From: Ktedonobacterales bacterium
Lineage (GTDB): Bacteria > Chloroflexota > Ktedonobacteria > Ktedonobacterales > JADMIN01
Direction of reading: 5' to 3'
NCBI GenBank assembly: GCA_025935195.1
Contig: JAICVS010000001.1
Span: forward strand, 1 to 44,517
DNA: 44,517 bases
Under the pieces are notes generated by a model. It was not told where the DNA came from and made no database searches. It saw only the letters and a list, made by a program, of their open reading frames with translations. Shown piece after piece: positions 25,413 to 33,038 of this stretch; the first letter of the stretch is position 1; every line of letters begins with the position of its first letter. The position numbers and the translations under genes were made by a program.

Positions 25413-26807
25413 CTACTTTTGCTCGCCGGAGCCAGATACCGCCGCGCCACCGCTTTGGGCCCAGAACTCCATCAGGTCAGACTTGGAGATGACGCCGCGC
25501 AGGCCCTCCGGCCCGCTGACGGCGATGGCCGTCTGGCCGCCCACCAGCGCGGTGTAGGCGTCGCGGACGGTGGCGGTCTCGGGCAGGGTGGGCAGCGGTG
25601 GGCCTTGCCAGTCGCGCACGCGCTGGCCGTTGAGGCGCTCGCCGGAGGCGAAACGCTGCAAGAGCTGTGTCTCGGTGAGGGAGCCGACGATCGTGTTGTC
25701 TTGCATGACGGGAAGCTGCGAGATGCCGTAACGGTGGAAACGGCCAATCGCCTCGGCCACCGGCTCGTCGGGCGCGACGCCAACGACGAGCGGCAGATCG
25801 GGCGTGGCGGCGTGGCGGAAGGCAAGCACGTCCGCGAGGGTCGGCTGCGCGGCCATCTCATAGAAGCCGTTCTCGCGCAGCCAGGTGTCATCGTAGAGCT
25901 TGGAGAGATAGCCACGGCCGCCGTCGGGCAGCAGCACGACCACGACATCGTCGGGGCCGAGACGCTTGGCGTATTCGAGCGCGGCGCCCACCGCCGTGCC
26001 GGCCGAGCCGCCGACGAAGATGCCCTCCTCGCGCGTCAGCCGGCGCGCGAGCTGAAAGGCGGCCTTGTCTTCCACGCGGATGACCTCATCCACCAGCGCG
26101 GGGTTCCAGTTGCCGGGGAAGTGGTCGGTGCCAATGCCCTCGACCTTGTAAGGCCGCGGCGTGTCGCCGGAGTAGATCGAGCCGGCCGGGTCGGCGCCGA
26201 TGACCTTGATATGCGGATTCTTTTCTTTGAGATAGCGCGCGGTGCCGGTGATGGTGCCGGCGGTGCCGACACCGGCCACGAACGCCGTCACTTTGCCGTC
26301 CGTGTCATCCCAGATCTCGGGGCCGGTGGAGTGGTAGTGCGCGGCCGGGTTGGCGGCGTTGGCGTACTGATCCGGGCTAAAAGCGTTGGGGATCTCGCGC
26401 GCGAGGCGCGCGGCGACGTTGTGATAGTTCTCGGGCGAGTCGAAGGGCGCGCTGTTGGGGCAAATGACCACCTCGGCGCCCAGTGCATGCAGTAGCCCGC
26501 GCTTCTCCTCAGAGACCTTGTCGGTCATGACAAAGATGCACTTATAGCCCTTGACGGCGGCGGCGAGCGCGAGGCCGGTGCCGGTGTTGCCGCTGGTCGG
26601 CTCGACGATGGTGGCGCCGGGCTTGAGCAGGCCGGCACGCTCGCTCGCCTCGATCATCGAGATGCCGATGCGATCCTTGACACTGCCGCCGGGATTGAAG
26701 AACTCGACTTTCGCGAGCAGCAGCGGACGCACGCCGTGCGAGACTTTGTTCAGCCGGACGAGCGGGGTATGGCCGATCGTCTCGACGATAGAGGAGAAGT
26801 AGCGCAT
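25413..26807 (-). CDS. Cystathionine beta-synthase with C-terminal CBS domain pair
   Basis: This PLP enzyme condenses serine and homocysteine to cystathionine in reverse transsulfuration; a cysteine-synthase activity is the main alternative. The 464-residue protein has the PLP lysine K44 in NPGGSVKDR, the substrate loop PTSGNTGTGLA and the phosphate-binding GVGTAGTITG. Two CBS motifs follow at about 340-400 and 410-460 (YGISQLPVMQDNTIVGSLTE and GPEGLRGVISKSDLMEF), which usually bind adenosyl ligands. There is no haem-binding N-terminus. The start is ATG 26807, which gives the standard N-terminus MRYFSSIVETIGHTPLVRLN. The ribosome binding site GAGGG is weak. A 249-nt spacer with no evident feature separates it from oppA. 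Confidence 0.9.
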   Translation of the reverse strand: MRYFSSIVETIGHTPLVRLNKVSHGVRPLLLAKVEFFNPGGSVKDRIGISMIEASERAGLLKPGATIVEPTSGNTGTGLALAAAVKGYKCIFVMTDKVSEEKRGLLHALGAEVVICPNSAPFDSPENYHNVAARLAREIPNAFSPDQYANAANPAAHYHSTGPEIWDDTDGKVTAFVAGVGTAGTITGTARYLKEKNPHIKVIGADPAGSIYSGDTPRPYKVEGIGTDHFPGNWNPALVDEVIRVEDKAAFQLARRLTREEGIFVGGSAGTAVGAALEYAKRLGPDDVVVVLLPDGGRGYLSKLYDDTWLRENGFYEMAAQPTLADVLAFRHAATPDLPLVVGVAPDEPVAEAIGRFHRYGISQLPVMQDNTIVGSLTETQLLQRFASGERLNGQRVRDWQGPPLPTLPETATVRDAYTALVGGQTAIAVSGPEGLRGVISKSDLMEFWAQSGGAAVSGSGEQK

Positions 26808-26920
26808 GGTGCCCTCATCCCTCGCGCGGCGCGGGCGCGCCCGCCTATCGCTCACTACCCGCCCGTCACGCGCACCACACGCATAGCATGCCGCACCACC
26901 GGGCAGGACAACCTCATGTC

Positions 26921-26957
26921 CTGGGCGCGCGGCTCGGCTGAGCCGCGCGCTGCCCAG
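26921..26957. promoter_or_regulatory. Strong inverted repeat between divergent genes
   Basis: A perfect 11-bp stem (26925-26935 with 26940-26950) with a 4-nt loop, flanked by CTGGG/CCCAG, lies midway between the CBS gene (minus) and the membrane protein gene (plus). It may be an operator or a cruciform-forming site. No protein is implicated. Confidence 0.4.
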
Positions 26958-27015
26958 AGTGTACCGCAAACGCGGGCGGCCGCAAAGCGAGGTGCGCGGA
27001 CGCGGCCGGCGGCGC

Positions 27016-27021
27016 TATAAT
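27016..27021 (+). promoter_or_regulatory. -10 box TATAAT for the 27095 gene
   Basis: A perfect TATAAT sits in otherwise very GC-rich DNA about 75 nt upstream of the gene start. No consensus -35 is present at 16-18 bp. Confidence 0.45.
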
Positions 27022-27094
27022 CCCGGTGCGCGCCGCGTGGCATGGGAGCCGGCGCGGACAACCAGATATGGCCTCATTTGGAGATAGACATCAC

Positions 27095-27604
27095 ATGCGT
27101 GCCGCTGCTCTCTGGGGAGGCGTGACGGGGCTGGGCGCCTACCTCATCCTGCGCCTGGGCCTTGCTCTGCTCACCGTGCTGCTCTTCGGGAGCGGCTCCG
27201 CCGATCTCGATCATCCGGGGATTTTCGCGTCCAGCTGCCTCGGCATCTTCGCGCTGCTGTTCACCTTCTCAGCGGCGGGATATTTCGCCGGGCGCGACAG
27301 CCTGCGCGCGGGAATGGGCGCGCTGGCAGGGGTGATCTCGGTCGCCGTCTACGCGGCGCTCTCCGCGCTCTACACGCCGCAAGCCGGCGGGTCGGGCGGC
27401 GCGGCGGCGCCGACCACGCAGGCACTTCCGGCGGCGGCGCAGGCGGCCTCAGCGCTGGTGGCGGCGGCGCTCGTCTTCGGCATCGCGGCGCTGATGGGCT
27501 GGCTGGGCGGGCGACCCGGCGCCCAGAACGGGCGCCCCCGGCTCCCGGCGGCGCACAAGATGACGGCGCCGGAGCATTCAGGCGGCGGTGGCGAGATCGG
27601 CTAG
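27095..27604 (+). CDS. Four-helix membrane protein of unknown function
   Basis: I do not recognise this 169-residue protein. It has four hydrophobic segments: about 5-30 (GGVTGLGAYLILRLGLALLTVLL), 43-70 (IFASSCLGIFALLFTFSAAGYF), 75-95 (AGMGALAGVISVAVYAALSA) and 117-137 (AASALVAAALVFGIAALMGWL). A Gly/Ala/Thr linker separates the last two, and the tail is short and polar. The start is ATG 27095, with GGAG 11 nt upstream; an ATG at 27068 lacks a site. The TAG stop lies in a CTAG shared with the converging kinase gene. The layout resembles small DUF-type polytopic proteins of Chloroflexi and Actinobacteria, without a known role. Confidence 0.7.
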   Translation: MRAAALWGGVTGLGAYLILRLGLALLTVLLFGSGSADLDHPGIFASSCLGIFALLFTFSAAGYFAGRDSLRAGMGALAGVISVAVYAALSALYTPQAGGSGGAAAPTTQALPAAAQAASALVAAALVFGIAALMGWLGGRPGAQNGRPRLPAAHKMTAPEHSGGGGEIG

Positions 27605-29832
27605 AGGTCGCCCGCGGCTGGCATGATCAGGCGGCCGATCTCGTCCGTGCCCGGCGGCGGCACGAGCGGGAAACGCAGCTCGACGATGGTCCAGGGCCGC
27701 GCGGACTCCAGCGTATCAGCCCCAGCGGCCGATGCGACGGCGGGTATCGGCAGACGCGGGTCTGTGGAGCCGGGCGGGAGATCGCCAGGCGCCGGGGCGA
27801 GGTCGGGCGAGCCGCTGGCCGCGAAGATGGCGACGCTGCCGCGTAGATCGGATTGGACGAGACGGCGCACCAGCGAGAGCCCCAACTCCTCGGATGATTG
27901 GACGGCGAATCCCTCCGGCAGGCCACGCCCGTCGTCGGCCACGCGCAGCACGATGTGGCGGTCCTGGCGGCTGGCGCTGATGCGGATCTCCCCCTGCTCG
28001 CGCCCCTCGAAGCCGTGCTCGATGGCGTTGGCAATCAGCTCGTTGAGGATGATAGCGAGCGTCGTCGCCTGTTCAGTGGGCATATGATAGGGCGCGTTGC
28101 CGACGGCGAAGTGGACGCGCAGGTGCGGCGGAACAAGGTTGCCACGTACGACGCCGACGATCTTGCGCGCGATCTGGTCAACAGGCGCAACGCCAAGCTG
28201 GGTGCTGGAGAGCAGATCGTGTGTGGCGGCGATCCCCTGAATGCGGTCAACGCTTTCGAGCAGAATCTGCTCCACTTCGGGATTTTTGGCGCGGCGCCGC
28301 TGCATGTTGAGGATGGATGCCACCTGTTGCAGATTGTTCTTGACGCGGTGGTGCATCTCGCGCAGCAGCGCCTCCTTTGTACGCAGGCCCTGGCGCGTCT
28401 CCGTGAAGAGGCGCGCGTTCTCCATCGCGATGGCGGCGACGTTGGCGAAGGTGACGACGAGTTGGCGCTGGTGCTCGTTGACGATGTGGCGTTGGCCGCT
28501 GAAGATGCAGAGCGCGCCCAAGGGGCCGTGGCCCGTGCTGAGTGGGACGCAGAGCACGGCGTGCTGATCGCCGATGGCCTCCGGCAGCGCGCGCAGGAAG
28601 CAACCCTCGTCGCCGCGCATGCAATCCACCAGCATGCTTGGCGTGTCCGTGCCGGCCACACGGCCCGCGCAGCACTGGCCTACCGGCACGACGGCGCGCT
28701 CGATCTCGGCGGTCTCCCAGCCGTGGCTGGCGACGGCGCGCAATCGCTGGCTGGGCGCATCCAGCTCGAAGAGAATGGAGCGGTCGGCGCCGCTCAGTTG
28801 GACAGCCTGCGCGACGATGATCGAGAGCACGTTGTCCAGCACCAGCGTGGAGGTGACGAGCGAGGAGACGCGATACAGCGTGCTCAGCTCGTGGACCTTG
28901 CGCCGCAGCTCCTCGTCGCTCTGCTCGTGCAGGCGCCCGTTCTCGATATTCATCGCCAGGTGGCCGGCGACGATCTCCAGGAAGCTCACCTCGTCGTCGC
29001 TGAAGCGATGCGGCTCGCGCGTCTGCACAGCAATGACGCCTTCGAGCTTGAAGACGGTGAAGAAGATGATCGGCACCGCCAGCAGGCCACGGTACGGCAG
29101 CGGATAGGCGCTGGCCTCAGCGCGGAACCGCTCGTCGGCGCCGGCATCCTCCACATTCAGCGGCTGGCCGCGCTCCGCCACCCACCCGCTGTATCCCTGA
29201 CGCAGCGGCACGGTATACTGCCGCCCCGCGCGCGGCAGCGGGCCGCTGGTCGCCCGCAGCCGCAGCTCGCGCGAGACGTCGTCGAAGAGAAAGATCGCGC
29301 ACAGATCGGCGCTCATCTCCTCGGCGACGGCGCGGGCGGTCGTCTCCAACGTCTGATCGAGATCGAGGGTAGAGTTGGCGGCGGCGTTGATGCGTTGCAG
29401 CGCGTGCAGGCGTGTCGTGCCGCGGCGCGCACGCTCGGCCGCCACCGCCGCCAGCCGTGCCTGCTCGGTCTGATACTCGCGCGCCAGGATGGCGGCGATG
29501 CGCAAGACGATCTCGCCAAGGTAGCGCCCAGCGCGCGCCTGCGTGCGCGGCTCATCCTCGAAGAGGCCGGCGAGCGCGTCGGCCAGCGCCCGCTGCCAGT
29601 CGAGCAGGCTCTCCAACCGCACCTCCAGTCGCCCACCCTGCTCCGCGAGCTGTCGCGCCGAGGCGGCGAAGCGTGGCTCGTACTCCTCTGGCGCGGCACC
29701 CTGCAGCGCGTCGAGCAGGAGCGCGGCATCGCTGCCCTCGTCGGGCTCCCAGCCATCGCCAGCCACCGTCGCCAGGCGCAGGCGCAGCTCGCGCTCGTGT
29801 GTACGCAGTCGCGCCACTACATCTTCCGCCAT
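27601..29832 (-). CDS. Soluble sensor histidine kinase, GAF-GAF-HisKA_2-HATPase
   Basis: This 743-residue cytosolic sensor kinase has no membrane helix. Its order is an N-terminal helical region (1-140), GAF1 (about 145-300), GAF2 (about 318-478), a HisKA_2-type phosphoacceptor box REMHHRVKNN at 491-500 (His494/495), and an ATPase domain with ELIANAIEHGF, DDGRGLPEG and ELGLSLVRRL. A Pro/Ala-rich insertion of about 50 residues splits the last ATPase strands before WTIVELRFPL. GAF2 has six cysteines in 56 residues (387, 388, 404, 411, 428, 442), suggesting a redox or metal signal. The start is ATG 29832 after AAGGACGAGG. No response regulator gene is adjacent. Confidence 0.88.
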   Translation of the reverse strand: MAEDVVARLRTHERELRLRLATVAGDGWEPDEGSDAALLLDALQGAAPEEYEPRFAASARQLAEQGGRLEVRLESLLDWQRALADALAGLFEDEPRTQARAGRYLGEIVLRIAAILAREYQTEQARLAAVAAERARRGTTRLHALQRINAAANSTLDLDQTLETTARAVAEEMSADLCAIFLFDDVSRELRLRATSGPLPRAGRQYTVPLRQGYSGWVAERGQPLNVEDAGADERFRAEASAYPLPYRGLLAVPIIFFTVFKLEGVIAVQTREPHRFSDDEVSFLEIVAGHLAMNIENGRLHEQSDEELRRKVHELSTLYRVSSLVTSTLVLDNVLSIIVAQAVQLSGADRSILFELDAPSQRLRAVASHGWETAEIERAVVPVGQCCAGRVAGTDTPSMLVDCMRGDEGCFLRALPEAIGDQHAVLCVPLSTGHGPLGALCIFSGQRHIVNEHQRQLVVTFANVAAIAMENARLFTETRQGLRTKEALLREMHHRVKNNLQQVASILNMQRRRAKNPEVEQILLESVDRIQGIAATHDLLSSTQLGVAPVDQIARKIVGVVRGNLVPPHLRVHFAVGNAPYHMPTEQATTLAIILNELIANAIEHGFEGREQGEIRISASRQDRHIVLRVADDGRGLPEGFAVQSSEELGLSLVRRLVQSDLRGSVAIFAASGSPDLAPAPGDLPPGSTDPRLPIPAVASAAGADTLESARPWTIVELRFPLVPPPGTDEIGRLIMPAAGDL

Positions 29833-29979
29833 GACGACCTCGTCCTTCTCGCTCCGCGCTGAGCGACTCGCTGCCGCGCCGCATCCTCCATTTGAGGCAG
29901 GTCGCGCGCCTTCTGTCAACCGGCCGCGCCCGCCCGTCTCGCCTTCGTCCCCACGCCTAGCCCCTTGGTGCCTAGGGGA

Positions 29980-30009
29980 TTGCCGGGCCGTTGCCACATA
30001 CTGTACTAT
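29980..30009 (+). promoter_or_regulatory. Possible promoter for the 30085 gene
   Basis: TTGCCG (29980-29985) and TACTAT (30004-30009) are 18 bp apart on the plus strand, in a relatively AT-rich patch of the divergent 252-nt region. Both hexamers are 4 of 6 matches. Confidence 0.35.
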
Positions 30010-30084
30010 TTTAGCCGCGACGAACGATGGCTGCGGACTGCATGCTCCCATGCGTGAGGCGGAGTCGGTTCGGGGAGGTGTGGC

Positions 30085-30981
30085 ATGGAATATGGACCGG
30101 GGCGCGTGCCGCATGTGCCCGCCGTGCAAGCGCGTGACGCACAGGCGGCGGCACCATCCGCCTGGGAAGGGCGCCTCTACGCGGGATTGCGCGTCGCGTG
30201 CGTGCCAGCGACGATCCGGCAGGATCTCACGCATGCGCTGGGTGAGGCCGGCGTCGAAGCCGAGTTCTATCTGCGGCTGCCGCGTGACCTAGCGCCATCC
30301 GCCGTATGGTCGCCGGATGCGGGCGAGCGCTTCTTGCACGGCCTCGCAGCCTCGGCGGCCCGGCTCACGCGCGTCGCGGCGAACCTCGAAGTGGCGGCGC
30401 AGAGCTACCTCACGGCGCTGGAAGAGGGCTATCCAGATGTGCGCGCCGAAAGCGATCAAACGGACGCTTGGTGGCCGCCGTTCGACGGCTATGCGCCGGC
30501 GGCAGAGCCTATCGAGCTGCTGTTGCGCCGCTGTGGCTTCGCCTATCGCCATGTCGTGGCCGTCCACCTCGCCTCAAATGTCGAAGCGATTGCCGAGCAG
30601 ATGGCCTTGACGCTGCACGCGCTGGGAACGCTGCCGCCAGCGGGCATCGTGCCGGCGAGCGCGCTCTATCGCGGCCTGTACGAGCTCTCCTCGGCGCTGC
30701 ACGGCTATGTCGTGGCGCACCACATCGCCGACCTGAATGAGCGCACACCCGGCCTGCTCAACGGCATCGCGCGTCTGCGTGAGCTGACGCGGCGGGAAGA
30801 CACGGCGCTGGAGGCGGACATCGCCTGGGCGCGGACCCAATACGCTTTCGTGCGCGACCTCACCACGCGAGACGCTGGCGATGCGCGGCCCGGGGCGGAC
30901 GGCGCGCTGCGCGAATGGCGCGAGACGATCACCGCGCTGGAACGGCTGCGCTCCAGCTTGCCGAACACGCCCGCGCGCTGA
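30085..30981 (+). CDS. Unknown helical protein
   Basis: I do not recognise this 298-residue protein. It is rich in Ala, Leu, Arg and Glu, is predicted mostly alpha-helical and has no clear membrane helix or signal peptide. A helical stretch at about 80-115 (RFLHGLAASAARLTRVAANL onward) is followed by a Trp/Pro segment (DAWWPPFDGY) and more helices with HVVAVHLASNVEAIAEQM and LHGYVVAHHIADLNERTPGL, which contain several histidines. The start is ATG 30085, with GGGGAGG 6 nt upstream. It is divergent from the kinase gene and upstream of the MerR-type regulator, so a sensory or regulatory link is possible but unproven. Confidence 0.75.
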   Translation: MEYGPGRVPHVPAVQARDAQAAAPSAWEGRLYAGLRVACVPATIRQDLTHALGEAGVEAEFYLRLPRDLAPSAVWSPDAGERFLHGLAASAARLTRVAANLEVAAQSYLTALEEGYPDVRAESDQTDAWWPPFDGYAPAAEPIELLLRRCGFAYRHVVAVHLASNVEAIAEQMALTLHALGTLPPAGIVPASALYRGLYELSSALHGYVVAHHIADLNERTPGLLNGIARLRELTRREDTALEADIAWARTQYAFVRDLTTRDAGDARPGADGALREWRETITALERLRSSLPNTPAR

Positions 30982-31287
30982 GTTGCGTATCACACCTTGC
31001 CGTTCCCCTGGTATGGCACGCGTTATGCTGCATATCACCATCGTGAGCGGCAGTCGCGTGGCGGGTATGCATCGCGGATATGTCGCACTGATACAACGTC
31101 TGACTATAGTGTTGGACGAAGGTTTTCTCGTTCGTGCCATCATTCCACGCGTCGCCGGTCAGCGGCACGGCATTCGATGGGCGCGTCTCCTTCCCAATCG
31201 GACATGCGTCTCATCGGCGCCCGGCACCATCGCTACGAGCATGCCAGGCCTGAAACAGCAACATGAGAGTTGAGGAGCGGAGTTATT
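30982..31287 (+). other. Spacer upstream of the MerR/B12-fold gene
   Basis: This 306-nt spacer is less GC-rich than its surroundings. It contains TATAGT at 31105-31110 without a good -35, and TTGGAC (31112-31117) followed 17 bp later by a poor -10. An 86-codon open frame (31013-31273) has no ribosome binding site and is not called. I see no clear repeated operator, although MerR/CarH proteins often bind their own upstream region. Confidence 0.4.
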
Positions 31288-32910
31288 ATGAGTCATTCAG
31301 GGCCCCTGGGCATTGGGAGCGGCGGGCTTGGCAAGACGAGCCATCCCCCCAACCTCGCGCAGTTCTCGAACGACCCGATCTACGACCTCACCACCATGGT
31401 GCATTTGGTGGGTGTGCGCCCGATGATCCTGTGGAGCTGGGAACAACAGATTGGCATCCCGGCGCCCGCGCGTTCGGCGGAAGAGGCCAGCGGCAACGCC
31501 CGCCGCTATTCTGAGCGCGATCTGATCGCCTCGCTCTGGCTGCGCGACCAGATCGTCAACGGCGTCGTGCCGGCTGAGGCTGGCGCTCGGCTGGTGGCGG
31601 CCCAGGAGGATGGCGGCCTGTCGACCGCTGGCCTCGCCAAGCCGCGGAGCGGGGAGTTGCGGCGGGATTCCATGCCGGGCAACCGCCTGGGTGGAGACAC
31701 CTTTCAGCCCGTGCGCGCCGCCGCGCCAACACGCCCGCTCAATCCGTCCGATCTGCTGATGGACCCCACTGGGACACTCTCAGGAGCGATCTTCGGCGGC
31801 ACATCCATCCCGTCTGGGCGGCCCGCGCCATTCCCGCCGCCATTCCCGCCGCCATTCCCGCCGCCATTCCCGCCGCCATCCACGATGCCATCCACGATGC
31901 CATTCCCGCCGCCATCCACGATGCCATCCACCACCGCGACCAGCACAGCCGGCCCGCTTGGCGCCGCGCACTCCGGCGCGTTTCCTATCCCCACCACCAC
32001 GGGGCCGCTCGATGCGCGGGGCGCGGAGCCACGTGACGCGGGCGCAAGCGCAGGCCTCTCTGGCCAGCGCGTGACCGCGATCGCGCAGCCGCGCTATTCC
32101 AGTGTTCAGGTCTCGCGGCCGCTCGGCGGTCCGCTCTCTGGTCCGCTTCAGCGGCCTGAACAAGGGCGCTACGACGAGCGAACCGCCGAGGCGGCATGGC
32201 CCGCGTCCAGCGGCGCGCGCGTCTCAGGCGGCCCCGCCACGCACAGCCGTGACCTGCGCCTGCTCGTGCCGCGGCTCGTCTATGCCTTCACCAACCTCGA
32301 CACATCCGGCGCGAACCATATCCTCAACGAGGCCATCAGCGCGCGCTCCGTCGAGAGTGTCTGCATCAACCTGCTCCAGCCGGCGCTGGCCCGCGTGACG
32401 GATCTGTGGGCCAGCCGCCAGATGAGCACGCCTGAAGAGCGCTTCGCCACCAACTACGTACGCGCGCACCTCTTCTCGATCTTCCACCGCACCCCTGAGC
32501 GCACCGACGGCCCACTGGCCTTCATTGGCAGCGGCCCGCGCGAGCAAAATGAGATCGGGGCGCTGATGCTGGCCGCGTTCTGGCGGCGTGCCGGCATGCG
32601 CGTGATCTATCTTGGCCCCGAGGTGGATGGCGGTGCGCTGGTCGAGGAGGCGCGCACGCGGCGGCCCACGCTCATCGCCCTGTGGATCTCCACTCCGCAG
32701 CGGGTGCGCTCGCTGGCGCGGCTCGCCAAGCAGATCGCTCAGATGGATGGAGCGCGGCCCATGCTCGGTTTTTACGGGCCAATCTTCCTGCGCAACCCAG
32801 AGCTGCAGCGCAAAGTGCCAGGGGTGTACCTTGGCGACGACGCGGCCACCGCGACCTTCCACCTCACCAATCTGCTGGGAGCGGAGCACATCGTGCCACA
32901 GCCACGCTAA
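31288..32910 (+). CDS. MerR-family regulator with degenerate cobalamin-binding domain (CarH/LitR-like architecture)
   Basis: The 540-residue protein has an N-terminal MerR winged helix (about 30-105: YDLTTMVHLVGVRPMILWSW to RRYSERDLIASLWLRDQI), a disordered linker (110-325) with tandem PFPP/PSTM tetrapeptides at 181-216, then a B12-binding cap-like bundle (about 325-395) and a Rossmann-like B12 fold (about 410-535). CarH-type photoreceptors bind adenosylcobalamin through Wx9EH in the cap and DxHxxG in the fold. Here these read W374...E384-R385 and E419-Q-N421-E-I-G, so both cobalt-coordinating histidines are gone. It is probably a DNA-binding regulator that senses something else or works without cobalamin. 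The start is ATG 31288, with GGAG upstream. Confidence 0.82.
   Translation: MSHSGPLGIGSGGLGKTSHPPNLAQFSNDPIYDLTTMVHLVGVRPMILWSWEQQIGIPAPARSAEEASGNARRYSERDLIASLWLRDQIVNGVVPAEAGARLVAAQEDGGLSTAGLAKPRSGELRRDSMPGNRLGGDTFQPVRAAAPTRPLNPSDLLMDPTGTLSGAIFGGTSIPSGRPAPFPPPFPPPFPPPFPPPSTMPSTMPFPPPSTMPSTTATSTAGPLGAAHSGAFPIPTTTGPLDARGAEPRDAGASAGLSGQRVTAIAQPRYSSVQVSRPLGGPLSGPLQRPEQGRYDERTAEAAWPASSGARVSGGPATHSRDLRLLVPRLVYAFTNLDTSGANHILNEAISARSVESVCINLLQPALARVTDLWASRQMSTPEERFATNYVRAHLFSIFHRTPERTDGPLAFIGSGPREQNEIGALMLAAFWRRAGMRVIYLGPEVDGGALVEEARTRRPTLIALWISTPQRVRSLARLAKQIAQMDGARPMLGFYGPIFLRNPELQRKVPGVYLGDDAATATFHLTNLLGAEHIVPQPR
31828..31935 (+). repeat. In-frame 12-bp minisatellite (nine units)
   Basis: Nine head-to-tail 12-bp units lie in the regulator linker. 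Unit A is ccattcccgccg (PFPP) and unit B is ccatccacgatg (PSTM), in the order A-A-A-A-B-B-A-B, with a final variant ccatccaccacc (PSTT). Each unit keeps the frame, so copy-number change would alter linker length by four residues without disrupting the protein. Confidence 0.95.
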
Positions 32911-32985
32911 CCTGGTTGCTTCGTGGAGCTATCGCTCGTCTGGCATGAGGCCGCTTCCCTTCGCCATGCCTGATCGTCCAGTTCT

Positions 32986-33009
32986 CCCCTCTCCTCGCAA
33001 GGAGAGGGG
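32986..33009. terminator. Perfect 10-bp hairpin between convergent genes
   Basis: CCCCTCTCCT (32986-32995) and AGGAGAGGGG (33000-33009) form a perfect stem with loop CGCA between the regulator gene (plus, ends 32910) and the permease gene (minus, ends 33039). It is followed on the plus strand by CTGGGGGAGAG. The sequence resembles the widespread CCCTCTCC..GGAGAGGGCTGGGG REP-like repeats. It may act as a bidirectional terminator, although no T-run is present. Confidence 0.55.
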
Positions 33010-33038
33010 CTGGGGGAGAGCAACCCCGCGCCATCCGG

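Noticed and set aside
28600-28605. DxCF-like bilin-binding motif (GDEGCF) in GAF2
   Set aside because: Spacing is D-x-x-C-F and the rest of a cyanobacteriochrome GAF pocket is not visible.
31013-31273. An 86-codon frame upstream of the MerR/B12-fold gene
   Set aside because: No ribosome binding site, no recognisable sequence, and it lies in the likely promoter region.
31828-31935. Possible CRISPR array
   Set aside because: The 12-bp units are contiguous without spacers and encode an in-frame tetrapeptide repeat.
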